A DNA stretch of 64,000 bases from Pseudomonas furukawaii (GTDB lineage: Bacteria > Pseudomonadota > Gammaproteobacteria > Pseudomonadales > Pseudomonadaceae): positions 5,456,001 through 5,520,000 of the forward strand of contig NZ_AP014862.1 in assembly GCF_002355475.1 (NCBI RefSeq), read 5' to 3'. How positions within the stretch are numbered: position 1 is the first letter of the stretch; the number at the start of each line of letters is the position of its first letter. A program made the position numbers and the translations under genes. Shown one piece after another: positions 43,562 to 53,362 of this stretch. The notes beneath the pieces are model-generated. The model was not told the DNA's origin. It made no database searches and saw nothing but the letters and a program-made list of their open reading frames with translations.

Positions 43562-44491
43562 TCACTCTCCGCCGGGCGCCAGCAGCAGGTTGGGCGCGCG
43601 GCGCAGGTAGCCTTCGTCGGCCAGGCGCATGTCGAGGTCGAGGCTGGCGAGGTCGTCGGCCTGGGCCTCGGCGTCGGCATCGAATTCCAGGTAGCAGTGC
43701 TTGAGGTAGCTCTGGCAGCCGGGGCAGGTCTCGGCGCGCAGGGGCGCCTGCTCCGCCGTGCGGCCGAGGCGTTCGAGCGAGAAGTAGGCGAGGTGCTTGC
43801 TCTCCTGGCAGTGGCTGCATTTCAGCCTTACGTAGTGCCATTCGCAGGAACACAGGGAGCAGGACAGGTAGCGCAGGCCGTTGTGCTTGCCACGGTGGCG
43901 GATCATGCCCGCGACCGGCGGCGAGCCGCAGGCCGGACAGAGGGTCCTGGTGTCGTTCTCCACCAGGGCGCCTTCGGGCAGGGCCAGCAGCCAATGGCTG
44001 AAGGCCACTTGCAGGGCGGCACCGATGAAGGGGGCGATGGCCGGGGGCAGTAGGTCGAACTGGCCGCTGAGCAGGCTCACGCCCCAGGCCTTGCGCTGGT
44101 CGGGATCGGCGCCGCGCAGCTGCGCCAGTGCCTCGCCGACAGCGGGATTGGCCGCCCCCTGGAGGCGCTCCAGCAGGGCGTCGACGGCGGCGAGCCAGCC
44201 ATCGGCGCGCACCAGGCTTTCGAAGGGTATCGGCGGCATGCGGTGCTCGCGACTGCGGGCGATGGCCGCAGGCGCGGGGCCCGGCAGCGGGGGCGGATTG
44301 TCCAGCACCTGTTGCTGGGCCTCACAGAGGTTCGCGATCAGCAGCAGGTAGCCCGCCAGCGGATGGCCCTGGGCAAGCGACCGTAGCCGCTCGGCGCGGC
44401 GAATGAAGAGATCGCGCCCCGGCAGGTGGAGGAAGGGGGGGATGTTGGCGGCAGCTTCGATCTGTCCGGGTTCGAGTATCTGGCCTGACAC
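43562..44491 (-). CDS. fdhE: Formate dehydrogenase accessory protein FdhE
   Basis: This 309-residue cytoplasmic rubredoxin-like protein is needed for respiratory formate dehydrogenase activity. Four CxxC pairs are visible: CPACGSP, CSLC, CSHCQ and CPGCQ, matching the family's iron-binding cysteines. The GTG start at 44491 follows AAGGAG by 8 bases. It lies between fdnI and selA in the same orientation, 111 bases after fdnI, and is probably co-transcribed. Confidence 0.95.
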   Translation of the reverse strand: MSGQILEPGQIEAAANIPPFLHLPGRDLFIRRAERLRSLAQGHPLAGYLLLIANLCEAQQQVLDNPPPLPGPAPAAIARSREHRMPPIPFESLVRADGWLAAVDALLERLQGAANPAVGEALAQLRGADPDQRKAWGVSLLSGQFDLLPPAIAPFIGAALQVAFSHWLLALPEGALVENDTRTLCPACGSPPVAGMIRHRGKHNGLRYLSCSLCSCEWHYVRLKCSHCQESKHLAYFSLERLGRTAEQAPLRAETCPGCQSYLKHCYLEFDADAEAQADDLASLDLDMRLADEGYLRRAPNLLLAPGGE

Positions 44492-44514
44492 GCAGGACTC
44501 CTTGCTGGGTTGGG

Positions 44515-44537
44515 CCCGGGCGGCCTGGCTGCCCGGG
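44515..44537 (-). other. Hairpin between fdnI and fdhE
   Basis: CCCGGGC (44515-44521) and GCCCGGG (44531-44537) form a 7-base perfect stem with a 9-base loop in the fdnI-fdhE gap. It has no U tract, so it may mark a processing or pausing site rather than a terminator. Confidence 0.35.
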
Positions 44538-44602
44538 AGAATGGGGTTGATCGGGGTATCGGCGTGGAGCGCCGGAAGGCGGTGGACTGAACCCGAAGGC
44601 GA

Positions 44603-45235
44603 TCAGTGCTTGCCGCTCTCCCCTTTGCTGACCTCCTTGTACCAGCCCGGGTGGTGCTTGCGGGCCCAGCCTCGGCTGACCCAGCCGTAGAGCATGGCGC
44701 CGATGGAGCCCTTGACCCAGATGCCGGCGTAGATGTGGACGATGATGCTGCAGATCAGCACCCAGGCGGCGAAGGCGTGGAGCAGCGCGGCGAGGCGGAT
44801 GAGGTCGATGCCGAACAGGTGGCTGAAGTACTGCCGCCAGATGACCACGCCGGTGGCCAGCAGCACCAGCATGGAAAGGAGCAGCACCCAGAAGAGGATC
44901 TTCTGTCCGGCGTTGTAGCGGCCGACTTCCGGCAGTTTGTCCTCTCGGTTGGCGACCACGTCCTTCCACTGCCGGAGCCATTGGCCGTCGTTCTTCTCCC
45001 AGCGGTTGTGGTGGGCGAAGCGCATCGCCATGAAGAGGAAGAAGAGGAACATCGCCACGCCGAGGAAGGGGTGCAGGATGCGCGTCCAGGCCCCTCCGCC
45101 GAAGAGGTGGGTGAGCCAGAACAGGGCCGGGTGGAACAGCGCCAGGCCGGAGAGCCCGGCAAGCACGAAGAGGATGGCCACCGCCCAGTGGTTGCTGCGC
45201 TCGGAGGAGGTGTAGCGTTGGATGTGCTTGTTCAT
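44603..45235 (-). CDS. fdnI: Formate dehydrogenase cytochrome b556 (gamma) subunit
   Basis: This 210-residue inner-membrane di-haem cytochrome has four helices: AVAILFVLAGLSGLALFHPA, FLGVAMFLFFLFMAMRFAHH, ILFWVLLLSMLVLLATGVVI and LHAFAAWVLICSIIVHIYAG. Haem ligand histidines appear in SNHWAV, FAHHNRW, LLHAFAAW and IIVHIYAG, as in FdnI. It passes electrons from the FdnG/FdnH heterodimer to menaquinone. GGAG precedes the ATG. The isoform (FdnI versus FdoI) cannot be decided from sequence alone. Confidence 0.94.
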   Translation of the reverse strand: MNKHIQRYTSSERSNHWAVAILFVLAGLSGLALFHPALFWLTHLFGGGAWTRILHPFLGVAMFLFFLFMAMRFAHHNRWEKNDGQWLRQWKDVVANREDKLPEVGRYNAGQKILFWVLLLSMLVLLATGVVIWRQYFSHLFGIDLIRLAALLHAFAAWVLICSIIVHIYAGIWVKGSIGAMLYGWVSRGWARKHHPGWYKEVSKGESGKH

Positions 45236-45308
45236 GTCTGACTCCGTTCTTGGGGCGGGCTACCCTCGCCCCTGCCCTCTCCCGGGGGGAGAGGGGGTAA
45301 AAGTCGCC

Positions 45309-46235
45309 TCAACTCGGTGCCTTGGGGTCGACCTCATGCACGGACGGGTCGACCTTGTGGACCGCCGCATCGCCCTGGGGCGCCTCGTCTTCCTCCACGC
45401 GGTTCGGACCCACCCGCACGTAGTGGAAGAAGCCGAACAGCGCCACCGCGCCCATGGCCAGCAGGGCGAAGGGCTTGGTGATGCCCTTCCACAGGCTGAC
45501 CATGGGGCTGATGGCCGGATCGGCCGGCAGGCCGGCGTAGAGCGAGGGCTGGTCGGCATGGTGCAGCACGTACATGACGTGGGTGCCGCCGACGCCCGCC
45601 GGGTCGTACAGGCCCGCCTTCTCGAAGCCCCGGGACTTGAGGTCGGTGATGCGCTCGGCGGCGTGCTCCTTCATGGCCTCCTTGCTGCCGAAGACGATGG
45701 CCCCGGTGGGACAGGTCTTCACGCAGGCAGGCTCCAGGCCCACGGACACCCGGTCGGAACAGAGGCTGCACTTGTAGGCCTTGTGGTCCTTCTGGGAGAT
45801 GCGCGGGATGTCGAAGGGGCAGCCGGTGATGCAATAGCCGCAGCCGATGCACTTGTCCTGGTTGAAGTCGACGATGCCGTTGGCGTACTTCACGATGGCG
45901 CCGGGACTCGGGCAGGCCGCGAGGCAGCCCGGCTCGGCGCAGTGCATGCAGCCGTCCTTGCGGATCAGCCATTCGAGGTTGCCGGCGTCGTTCTCGTGCT
46001 CGGTGAAGCGCATCACCGTCCAGGAGTCGGCGGTGAGGTCGGTGGGGTTGTCGTAGGTGCCGTGGTTCTGGCCCACCTCGTCGCGCAGGTCGTTCCATTC
46101 CGAACAGGCGACCTGGCAGGCCTTGCAACCGATGCACTTGGAAACGTCGATCAGCTTGGCCACCTCGTCCAGCTCCCTGACCGAGGGGCTGGGCGTGGTG
46201 GTGGCGGAGCGGGCGATGATGTCTTGTGATGCCAT
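45309..46235 (-). CDS. fdnH: Formate dehydrogenase iron-sulfur (beta) subunit
   Basis: This 308-residue subunit carries four [4Fe-4S] clusters: [23 protein letters not shown] with [21 protein letters not shown] and CSLCSDRV...[10 protein letters not shown] single C-terminal membrane helix ([19 protein letters not shown]) anchors it, as in FdnH. It bridges FdnG and FdnI. The start is 11 bases after the fdnG stop, with GAGGAG upstream. A GC hairpin (about 45264-45292) lies between fdnH and fdnI. Confidence 0.96.
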   Translation of the reverse strand: MASQDIIARSATTTPSPSVRELDEVAKLIDVSKCIGCKACQVACSEWNDLRDEVGQNHGTYDNPTDLTADSWTVMRFTEHENDAGNLEWLIRKDGCMHCAEPGCLAACPSPGAIVKYANGIVDFNQDKCIGCGYCITGCPFDIPRISQKDHKAYKCSLCSDRVSVGLEPACVKTCPTGAIVFGSKEAMKEHAAERITDLKSRGFEKAGLYDPAGVGGTHVMYVLHHADQPSLYAGLPADPAISPMVSLWKGITKPFALLAMGAVALFGFFHYVRVGPNRVEEDEAPQGDAAVHKVDPSVHEVDPKAPS

Positions 46236-46246
46236 GGCTCAGCTCC

Positions 46247-49200
46247 TCATGCCTTTTCCACGTTGACCAGGAACGACTTGAACTCCGGCGTCTGGGTGTT
46301 GCCGTCGCCGACGAAGGGCGTGAGGGTGTTGGTGATGAACCCTGCACGCGTCACGCCGGAGAAGCCCCAGTGCAACGGAATCCCCACCTGGTGCACCGTC
46401 TTGCCGTCCACCTGCAGGGGCTTGATGCGCTTGGTCACCACGGCCACGGCCTTGATGAAGCCCCGGTTGGAGGACACCTTGACCTTCTGCCCGGCGACGA
46501 TGCCCAACTCCTCGGCCAGGGCTTCGCCGATCTCGACGAACTGCTCGGGCTGGGTGATCGCGTTGAGCCGGCAATGCTTGGTCCAGAAGTGGAAATGCTC
46601 CGTCAGCCGGTAGGTGGTGGCCGCGTAGGGGAACTTGTCGGCCTTGCCGAAGGTGTCCCAGTCCGCGGCGAAGACCCGCGCGGCCGGGTTGCTGGTGGCC
46701 TTGGGATTCTCCGGGTGCAGGGGGTTGCGGCCGATGGGCGACTCGAAGGGCTCGTAGTGCTCGGGGAACGGGCCCTCGGCCATCTTGTCCACGGCGAACA
46801 GCCGCGCCACCCCTTCGGGATTCATGATGAAGGGGTTCATGCCGGCTTCCGGTGGTGAATCGGCCTTGAAGTCGGGGATGTCGGTGCCACCCCAGGCCTT
46901 GCCGTTCCACCACACCAGGCGCTTCTTCTCCATGTCCCAGGGCTTGCCGGTGGTATCCGCCGAGGCGCGGTTGTAGAGGATGCGCCGGTTCGCCGGCCAG
47001 GCCCAGGCCCAGCCGAGGGTCTGGCCCATGCCGTAGGGGTCGGCGTTGTCGCGACGGGCCATCTGGTTGCCGGCGGCGGTCCAGGAACCGCAGAAGATCC
47101 AGCAGCCGCTGGCGGTGCTGCCGTCATTGCGCAGCAGGGCGAAGCCGGGCAGTTGCTCGCCCGCCTTGGCCAGCACGGCACCGGTGGCCGGGTCGATGAG
47201 GTCGGCGAGGGCCTTGCCGTTGAACTCCCGGGCGATTTCGTCCGGCCCCGGTTCGTCCGGGCGCAGGTAGTTCCAGTCCAGGCCGAGTATGGGGTCGGGG
47301 AAGGCGCCGCCGTCCTTCTGGTAGGCCGTGCGCAGGCGATGGAACAGCCCGCCCATGATGGCGATATCGGTGCGGCACTGGCCCGGGGGCTCGGCGCCCT
47401 TCCAGTGCCATTGCAGCCAGCGACCGCTGTTCACCAGGGAGCCGTCCTCCTCGGCGAAGCAGGTGGTGGGCAGCCGGAACACGGTGGTCTGGATGCTGGC
47501 GGTGTCGACGTCGTTGAACTCGCCGGCGTTGCGCCAGAACTCCGAGGTCTCGGTGGCCAGCGGGTCCATCACCACCAGGTACTTCAGCTTGGAGAGGCTC
47601 TCCACGACCTTGGCCTTGTTGGGGAAGGAGGCGATGGGGTTGAAGCCCTGGCAGAAGTAGCCGTTGACCTTGCCCTGGTGCATCAGGTCGAAGACCTTGA
47701 GCACGTCGTAGCCGGGGATATCCAGCTTGGGCAGCCAGTCGTAGCACCAGTTGTTCTCGACGGTGGCGGCCTTGCCGAACCAGGACTTCATCAGGCTGAC
47801 GTGGAACTTCTCGTAGTTCTGCCAGTAGGACAGCTGCCCGGGCCGCAGCGGCTTGGTGGTGCGCTTGGCGATATAGGCGGCGTAGTCCTGCTCGGCGTCA
47901 CCGGCCAGGGTCAGGTAACCCGGCAGCAGATTGGAGAGCAGCCCCAGGTCGGTCAGGCCCTGGATGTTGGAGTGACCGCGCAGGGCGTTCATGCCGCCGC
48001 CGGGCATGCCGATGTTGCCCAGCAGCAGCTGGACCATGGCGGCGGTGCGGATCATCTGCGAGCCCACCGAATGCTGGGTCCAGCCCAGGGCGTACATGAT
48101 GGTCATGACCTTGCCGGGCGCCGAGGTTTCGGCGACCTCGGCCCAGACCTTGAGCATCTGTTCCTTGGGCGTGCCGCAGATGTTGCTCACCACGTCCGGC
48201 GTGTAGCGGCTGTAGTGCTGCTTGAGCAGGTTGTAGACGCAGCGCGGATGGCTCAGGGTCGGGTCGACCTTGGCGAAACCGTCCTCGCCGATCTCGTAGC
48301 CCCAGCCTGACTTGTCCGTGTAGCTGCGCTTCTCGGCGTCGTAGCCGCTGAAGAAGCCGTTCTCGAACCCATAACCCTCGCGGACGATGAAGCTGACGTC
48401 GGTGTAGTTGCGCACGTACTCGTGCTGGATCTTGTCATTCTCCAGCAGGTAGTTGATCAACCCGCCGAGGAAGGCGATGTCGGTCCCGGTGCGGATAGGT
48501 GCGTAGTAGTCGGCGACGGACGCCGAACGGGTGAAGCGCGGGTCCACCACGATCAGCCGCGCCTTGTTGTGCGCCTTGGCCTCGGTGACCCACTTGAAGC
48601 CGCAAGGGTGGGCTTCGGCAGCGTTGCCGCCCATGATCAGCACCAGGTCGGCATTCTTGATGTCGGTCCAGTGGTTGGTCATGGCGCCACGGCCAAACGT
48701 CGGAGCAAGACTTGCTACCGTCGGGCCATGTCAGACACGTGCCTGGTTATCGAACCCCAGCATGCCCAGGGAACGCACCACCTTGTGGGTGATGTAGCCC
48801 GCTTCGTTGGAGGACGCGGACGCCGCGAGGAAGCCGGTGGTGAGCCAGCGGTTCACGGTCTGGCCGGCGGCGTTCTGCGCGACGAAGTTGGCGTCGCGGT
48901 CGTCCTTCATCAGCTTGGCGATGCGGTCCAGCGCCTCGTCCCACTCGATGCGCTTCCACTCGCTGGAGCCGGCTTCGCGCACTTGCGGGTACTTGAGGCG
49001 GTTGGGGCTGTGGACGAAGTCCAGCAGGCCGGCGCCTTTCGGGCAGAGGGTGCCGCGGTTCACCGGGTGATCGGCGTCGCCCTCGATGTGGATGATGTTC
49101 TGCGCGACGTTCTTCGCGCCGTCGCCCTGGCTGTACATGATCAGGCCGCAGCCGACCGAGCAGTAGGGGCAGGTGTTGCGCGTCTCGATGCTGCGCGCCA

Positions 49201-49321
49201 GTTTGAAATGACGCACCTGGTCGGCGAAGGCTGCCGGGGGTGCCACCCCCAGCGCCGCCAGGCTCGATCCTCCAAGGCCCAGGGCACAGACCTTGAAGAA
49301 CTGTCGACGGTTCATGTCCAT
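46247..49321 (-). CDS. fdnG: Formate dehydrogenase alpha subunit, selenoprotein
   Basis: A single 1025-codon gene is interrupted only by TGA at 48731-48733, read as Sec197. The flanking sequence DNQARV-Sec-HGPTVASLAP matches E. coli FdnG (Sec196). The N-terminus (MDMNRRQFFKVCALGLGGSS) is a twin-arginine signal, followed by the [4Fe-4S] ligands CPYCSVGC and LCPKG. The length is typical. It oxidises periplasmic formate at Mo-bis-MGD. GGGAG lies 6 bases before the ATG at 49321. A SECIS hairpin follows the UGA. Gene finders split it into two ORFs. Confidence 0.97.
48693..48733 (-). promoter_or_regulatory. SECIS element in fdnG
   Basis: The UGA is followed on the minus strand by CATGGCCCGACGG and then the apical hairpin GGTAGCAAGTCTTGCTCC (48719-48702), whose loop carries the GU needed by SelB. 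Position, stem size and loop match the E. coli fdnG element, with compensatory changes. It recruits SelB-Sec-tRNA. Confidence 0.9.
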
Positions 49322-49551
49322 CGTGTTCTCCCTCATCAGGCAGACGGTGCCCGGTACATGGCCGGGCATATCCTGTGCAAGGGTAGTCAGGGGTGGGGGC
49401 TAATGCCAGAAAGCCACCGGCAAAGCGAACCGGTACGAGGCCTTTGCAGCCTGTTTCCGGTCCGGTTCCAGGCCGGGTGGTCCAGCGGCAGCCCCCGCGC
49501 GCGGCGACCATCTCGGGCATACTGTGCGCCCCTCGGAATCCGGAGTTCTTC

Positions 49552-49998
49552 ATGTCCAAGGCCTGGTGGCTGCTCGCCCTCCCCTTCGTCGCCGGCGCAT
49601 TCCTGCCGTTGCAGGCCGGCATCAACGGCCAGTTGGCCAAGCAGGTCTCCAGCGTGATGAGCGCTGCGCTGATCTCCTTCCTGGTGGGCACCCTGGCGCT
49701 GCTGGCGGTGGTGCTGATGCTGCGGGAAGTGCCCACCCTGGACGCCCTCAAGGGGGTAAGTTGGTGGCAATGGTGCGGCGGCCTGCTGGGGGCGGTGTTC
49801 ATCGCCACGGCGGCCTTCGCCGGGCCGCGCATCGGTGCCCTGCTGTTCATGGCGCTGGTGCTGGCCGGGCAACTGAGCATGGCCCTGACCCTCGACCACT
49901 TCGGCTGGGCCGGCTACCGCGAAGCCCCCATCAGCCTCGGCAAACTGGCCGGACTGGCGCTCATCGTCGGTGGCGTCTGGCTCATTCGTCGGGGATGA
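49552..49998 (+). CDS. DMT-superfamily (YdcZ-type) small membrane protein
   Basis: This 148-residue protein has five predicted helices: WWLLALPFVAGAFLPLQAGI, VMSAALISFLVGTLALLAVV, QWCGGLLGAVFIATAAFAG, RIGALLFMALVLAGQLSMAL and LAGLALIVGGVWLIRR. The YdcZ/DUF606 family is a single EamA-like repeat that may dimerise. The substrate is unknown. The divergent gap to fdnG (49322-49551) holds a GC hairpin (49348-49368) but no gene. A start further upstream in frame lacks support. Confidence 0.85.
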   Translation: MSKAWWLLALPFVAGAFLPLQAGINGQLAKQVSSVMSAALISFLVGTLALLAVVLMLREVPTLDALKGVSWWQWCGGLLGAVFIATAAFAGPRIGALLFMALVLAGQLSMALTLDHFGWAGYREAPISLGKLAGLALIVGGVWLIRRG

Positions 49999-50083
49999 GC
50001 GGCAGCAGTATCATTCTGATGTCATTGCCAAAAGAGAACGACTAAGCTCAGGCGACCTCTGCTGTTTCTGTGATCACAGAAAG

Positions 50084-51211
50084 ATGACTGACGCCGTTCC
50101 CCCCCAGGCGCCCGAGCGATTCAGGCTCTGGCGCGAAGTGCAGGACACCCGCACACGTACCCGACTCGGCGGCTTCTACTACCTGCTGGCCTGGCTGCTC
50201 TGCTGGCTGTTCGGCACCGCGCCCACCCAGCAGTTGGCGGTGGGCCTCGGCGGCCTCGCCTTCTTCGCCCTGCTGCTGGCCGCGCGCCTGCTGCACCGCC
50301 CACCTGAAGCCGGGGACGAGGCGGAGTTGCAGCGCTGGCTCGACCGGCACTGGGGCGTGATCCTGCTGTCCTCGCTGGGCTGGGGCCTGGCCCATGCCTG
50401 GGTGCTGCTCACCCCGGATCTCCAACCCTCGAGCCTGATCGCCACCCTGGCCACGGTGGCCTTCAGCACCGCCATGGCCTTCAACTTCGCCATGCGCCGA
50501 CGCCGCGCCGCCCTGGGCATCCTGCTGCTCTACCTCCCGGGCCTCACCGCGCTGGCGCTGGGCAATGAAGGCACCCGCGCCGAACTCGTCACCCTCGCCT
50601 GCTACCTCAGCTACCTGATCCTGGCGCTGAACCGCAGCCATCGCGAGTACGAGGCCATGCTGGCCCTGGAGCTGCAATTACTGGAGCAGCGCCAGCGCCT
50701 GGACACCCTCAGCCGCACCGACGTGCTGACCCAACTGGGCAACCGATACCAGTTCAACAACCTGTTCCCGGCCATGTGCGCCAACGCCGGGCGCCACGGC
50801 GGCCAGCTGTCGCTGCTGCTGATGGACATCGACTTCTTCAAGCGGATCAACGACCAGCACGGCCACAGCGTCGGCGATGACTGCCTTCGGGCCTTCGGCG
50901 AGCGCATGCGCGAATTCTTCCGCCGCGACAGCGATGCGCTGCTGCGCCTGGGTGGCGAGGAGTTCGGTGTGCTGATGCCGGACACCAGCCTGGAACAGGC
51001 TCGCCAACTGGCGGAGCTGTTCCGTGAAGACCTGGCCAATCGAGGCCTGCAACTGGGCGACCGGCAACTGCCGCTTACCGCCAGCCTGGGCGTGGGGACC
51101 TTCGACCCGAGCCTGGACGGCGGCGCGGAGGCCTTCTTCAAGCGGGTGGACGACGCCCTCTACCGGGCCAAGACGCTGGGCCGCGACCGCCTGGAGCTGT
51201 CGCGGGCCTGA
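50084..51211 (+). CDS. Membrane-bound diguanylate cyclase
   Basis: This 375-residue protein has five or so N-terminal helices (FYYLLAWLLCWLFGTA through LALNRSH), then a C-terminal GGDEF domain: RTDVLTQLGNRYQFNNLFPA, LLLMDIDFFKRINDQHGHSV, active site RLGGEEFGVLMP (GGEEF) and ASLGVGTF. The RxxD autoinhibitory site four to five residues before GGEEF is not obvious. It would make c-di-GMP from GTP. The start at 50084 is the first ATG with a nearby GAAAG. Confidence 0.92.
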   Translation: MTDAVPPQAPERFRLWREVQDTRTRTRLGGFYYLLAWLLCWLFGTAPTQQLAVGLGGLAFFALLLAARLLHRPPEAGDEAELQRWLDRHWGVILLSSLGWGLAHAWVLLTPDLQPSSLIATLATVAFSTAMAFNFAMRRRRAALGILLLYLPGLTALALGNEGTRAELVTLACYLSYLILALNRSHREYEAMLALELQLLEQRQRLDTLSRTDVLTQLGNRYQFNNLFPAMCANAGRHGGQLSLLLMDIDFFKRINDQHGHSVGDDCLRAFGERMREFFRRDSDALLRLGGEEFGVLMPDTSLEQARQLAELFREDLANRGLQLGDRQLPLTASLGVGTFDPSLDGGAEAFFKRVDDALYRAKTLGRDRLELSRA

Positions 51212-51295
51212 CGCGGGCCGGGCCCGGACGGACCGGTCACTTCATTCGCCTGGACTTCGAGCGCCCCCTCCCGGCGGGAGAGGGGCTGCGTGGCA

Positions 51296-53227
51296 TCACA
51301 GGCGGAACTTGCCCACCTGCTGCGCCAGGTCGCCGGCCAGGCGGCTCAGGGCCTGGCACTCCTCGCGGCAACCGCGCACTTCCTGGGCGGTGGCGTGGGC
51401 GAGGTCGGCGATGCCCTGGACGTTGCGGTTGATCTCCTCGGTGACCGAGGACTGCTCCTCGGTGGCCGCCGCCACCTGGTGGTTCATGTCGCTGATGCGC
51501 TCCACCTGGTCGGTGATGGCCCCCAGGGAGGTGCCGGTGCGCTGGCTCGCTTCCACCCCGGTGCCGGTGGCGGACTGGCCGGCGTGCATGGAATGCACCG
51601 CCGTTTCCGCGCCCTGCTTGAGGCGCTGGATCATCTGCTGGATCTCGTCGGTGGAGGCCTGGGTGCGACTGGCCAGGGTACGGACTTCATCGGCCACCAC
51701 GGCGAAGCCCCGACCCATCTCGCCGGCCCGGGCGGCCTCGATGGCGGCGTTGAGGGCCAGCAGGTTGGTCTGCTCGGAGATGCCCCGGATCACCGCCAGC
51801 ACCTGGTCGATGGAGGCGACCTGGGTGGCCAGCTCCCCCACCGCCGAGGCGGCGACGCCGATCTCGTTGGACATCCGCTCGATATGCCCCACGGACTCGC
51901 CCACCACGCGGCGGGCCTCCAGGGATTCGTCCCGGGCCTGCTGGGAGGCCTGGGCCGCGGTGCCGGCGTTGCGGGCGATCTCCTGCACGGTCAGCCCCAT
52001 CTCGTGTACGGCGGTGGCGACCATATCGGTCATTTCCTGCTGCTGGCCGGCGCGGCTGGCGGTGTTGTCCACCACGGTGGACACCTCGCCCACCACCTTG
52101 TGCAGGCGCTGGCTGGTCTCCAGTACCTCGCCGATCAGGCTGCGCTGGCTTTCCAGGAAGCGGTTGAAGCCCCGTGCCAGGTCGCCCAGCTCATCGGCGC
52201 GGGAATCGTCCAGGCGGCGGGTCAGGTCGCCACCGCCACCGCCGATCTCCACCAGGGCGGCGGTGACCTGCCGGATCGGCCGCACCAGCCCGCGCGCCAG
52301 CAGCACCACCAGCAGCAGGCAGATGGCGAGCACCGCGACGCCGGCCAGGCTGCTGGTCCACATGGCCTTGCGCGCCTCAGCGTAGATTTCCGCCTCGGGC
52401 ACCTCGCTCACCAGCAGCCAGCCGACGCTTTCCAGCGGGCGGGCCAGGGCGAGGAAATCCTCGCCATCGCGCTTGAAGCGGATGGCCTTGCCGGCGGACG
52501 CCATCAGTTCGCCGGCGGCCTCGGCGCCGAACGCTTCGCCAAGGCGGCCGCTGCCGTTCAGGTTGGCGTCCGGGTGCACCTTGATGGTGCCCTCGCGGTC
52601 CATCAGGAAGACCCGGCCGCGCTCGCCGAAGCGGAAGTCGCGGATCATCTCGGACATGGACTGCAGGCTGTAGCCCAGGCCGGACACACCCAGGGTGCGG
52701 CCGTCACGGGTGATGCGCTGGTTGATGAACAGCGTGGGCTGGCGGGTGCCCTTGTCGATGTCGATCTCCAGCACCCGGTTCCGGTCGCTGTCCACCAGGC
52801 GGTAGAACCACTGGTTCTCCGGCTGGCTGCGGGAAATGGTCCGGACCAGGCCCTGCCCGGTGTGGTAGTGGCCGCTGTCCAGCACCGCGATGGAGGTGGT
52901 GGTGGCGTTCTGCTCGGCGCGGACGCTTTCCAGGTAACGGGCGAAGGCCTCGGCCCGCGCCGGGTCCTCGCCTTCGGCGAGCCAGTCCTGCACCAGGGCG
53001 TTCGATGCGATGCTGGCGTTGGCCGTGATAGGCGCCGCCAGGGTCCGCTCCAGGGCGTTGCCGATGGCTTCGACGCGGGCGGGCAGGGCTTCATCGAGCA
53101 GGAAGCGTTCGGTCAGGCGGTTCATCAGGACCGAGTAGATGCCGATGACGACAAGGATGCCGGCCAGCAGGGCGGTGCCCATGCTGAAGATCAGCTGCCA
53201 CTGAATACTGCGTTGCCAGAGGCGCAT
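51296..53227 (-). CDS. Methyl-accepting chemotaxis protein with dCache sensor
   Basis: This 643-residue receptor has a first helix [20 protein letters not shown], a double-Cache-like periplasmic domain (about residues 40-290), a second helix and HAMP ([20 protein letters not shown]), and a signalling hairpin with the highly conserved tip [20 protein letters not shown]. Residue composition and the motif [18 protein letters not shown] are standard. The ligand is unknown. A FliA-type promoter lies 100 bases upstream, consistent with a flagellar-regulon gene. Confidence 0.95.
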   Translation of the reverse strand: MRLWQRSIQWQLIFSMGTALLAGILVVIGIYSVLMNRLTERFLLDEALPARVEAIGNALERTLAAPITANASIASNALVQDWLAEGEDPARAEAFARYLESVRAEQNATTTSIAVLDSGHYHTGQGLVRTISRSQPENQWFYRLVDSDRNRVLEIDIDKGTRQPTLFINQRITRDGRTLGVSGLGYSLQSMSEMIRDFRFGERGRVFLMDREGTIKVHPDANLNGSGRLGEAFGAEAAGELMASAGKAIRFKRDGEDFLALARPLESVGWLLVSEVPEAEIYAEARKAMWTSSLAGVAVLAICLLLVVLLARGLVRPIRQVTAALVEIGGGGGDLTRRLDDSRADELGDLARGFNRFLESQRSLIGEVLETSQRLHKVVGEVSTVVDNTASRAGQQQEMTDMVATAVHEMGLTVQEIARNAGTAAQASQQARDESLEARRVVGESVGHIERMSNEIGVAASAVGELATQVASIDQVLAVIRGISEQTNLLALNAAIEAARAGEMGRGFAVVADEVRTLASRTQASTDEIQQMIQRLKQGAETAVHSMHAGQSATGTGVEASQRTGTSLGAITDQVERISDMNHQVAAATEEQSSVTEEINRNVQGIADLAHATAQEVRGCREECQALSRLAGDLAQQVGKFRL

Positions 53228-53326
53228 GGAGTTGTCTCCTTTGGAGGGTCTTGTTCTGGAGGCGAGGCGGGGCGGAAATTGTATACAAACAATGAGACAA
53301 AAATTCCATCCCTTTGCAGACAGTCA

Positions 53327-53354
53327 TTATCGGCAGGGGCCGCGCAGAACTTGA
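53327..53354 (-). promoter_or_regulatory. FliA (sigma-28) promoter of the chemoreceptor gene
   Basis: On the minus strand TCAAG (53354-53350) and GCCGATAA (53334-53327) are separated by 15 bases, matching the Pseudomonas FliA consensus. It lies between the pbpC stop and the chemoreceptor start and would give a leader of about 90 bases. Confidence 0.75.
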
Positions 53355-53362
53355 CCGCTCGA

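Noticed and set aside
45264-45300. Terminator between fdnH and fdnI
   Set aside because: The CCCTCTCCC/GGGAGAGGG hairpin has no U tract and lies inside an operon. A similar motif at about 51265 suggests a dispersed hairpin repeat instead.
48731-48733. Possible frameshift or nonsense mutation splitting the formate dehydrogenase gene
   Set aside because: The flanking residues match the selenocysteine context of FdnG, a SECIS hairpin follows, and selA, selB and selC are present, so the UGA is read as Sec.
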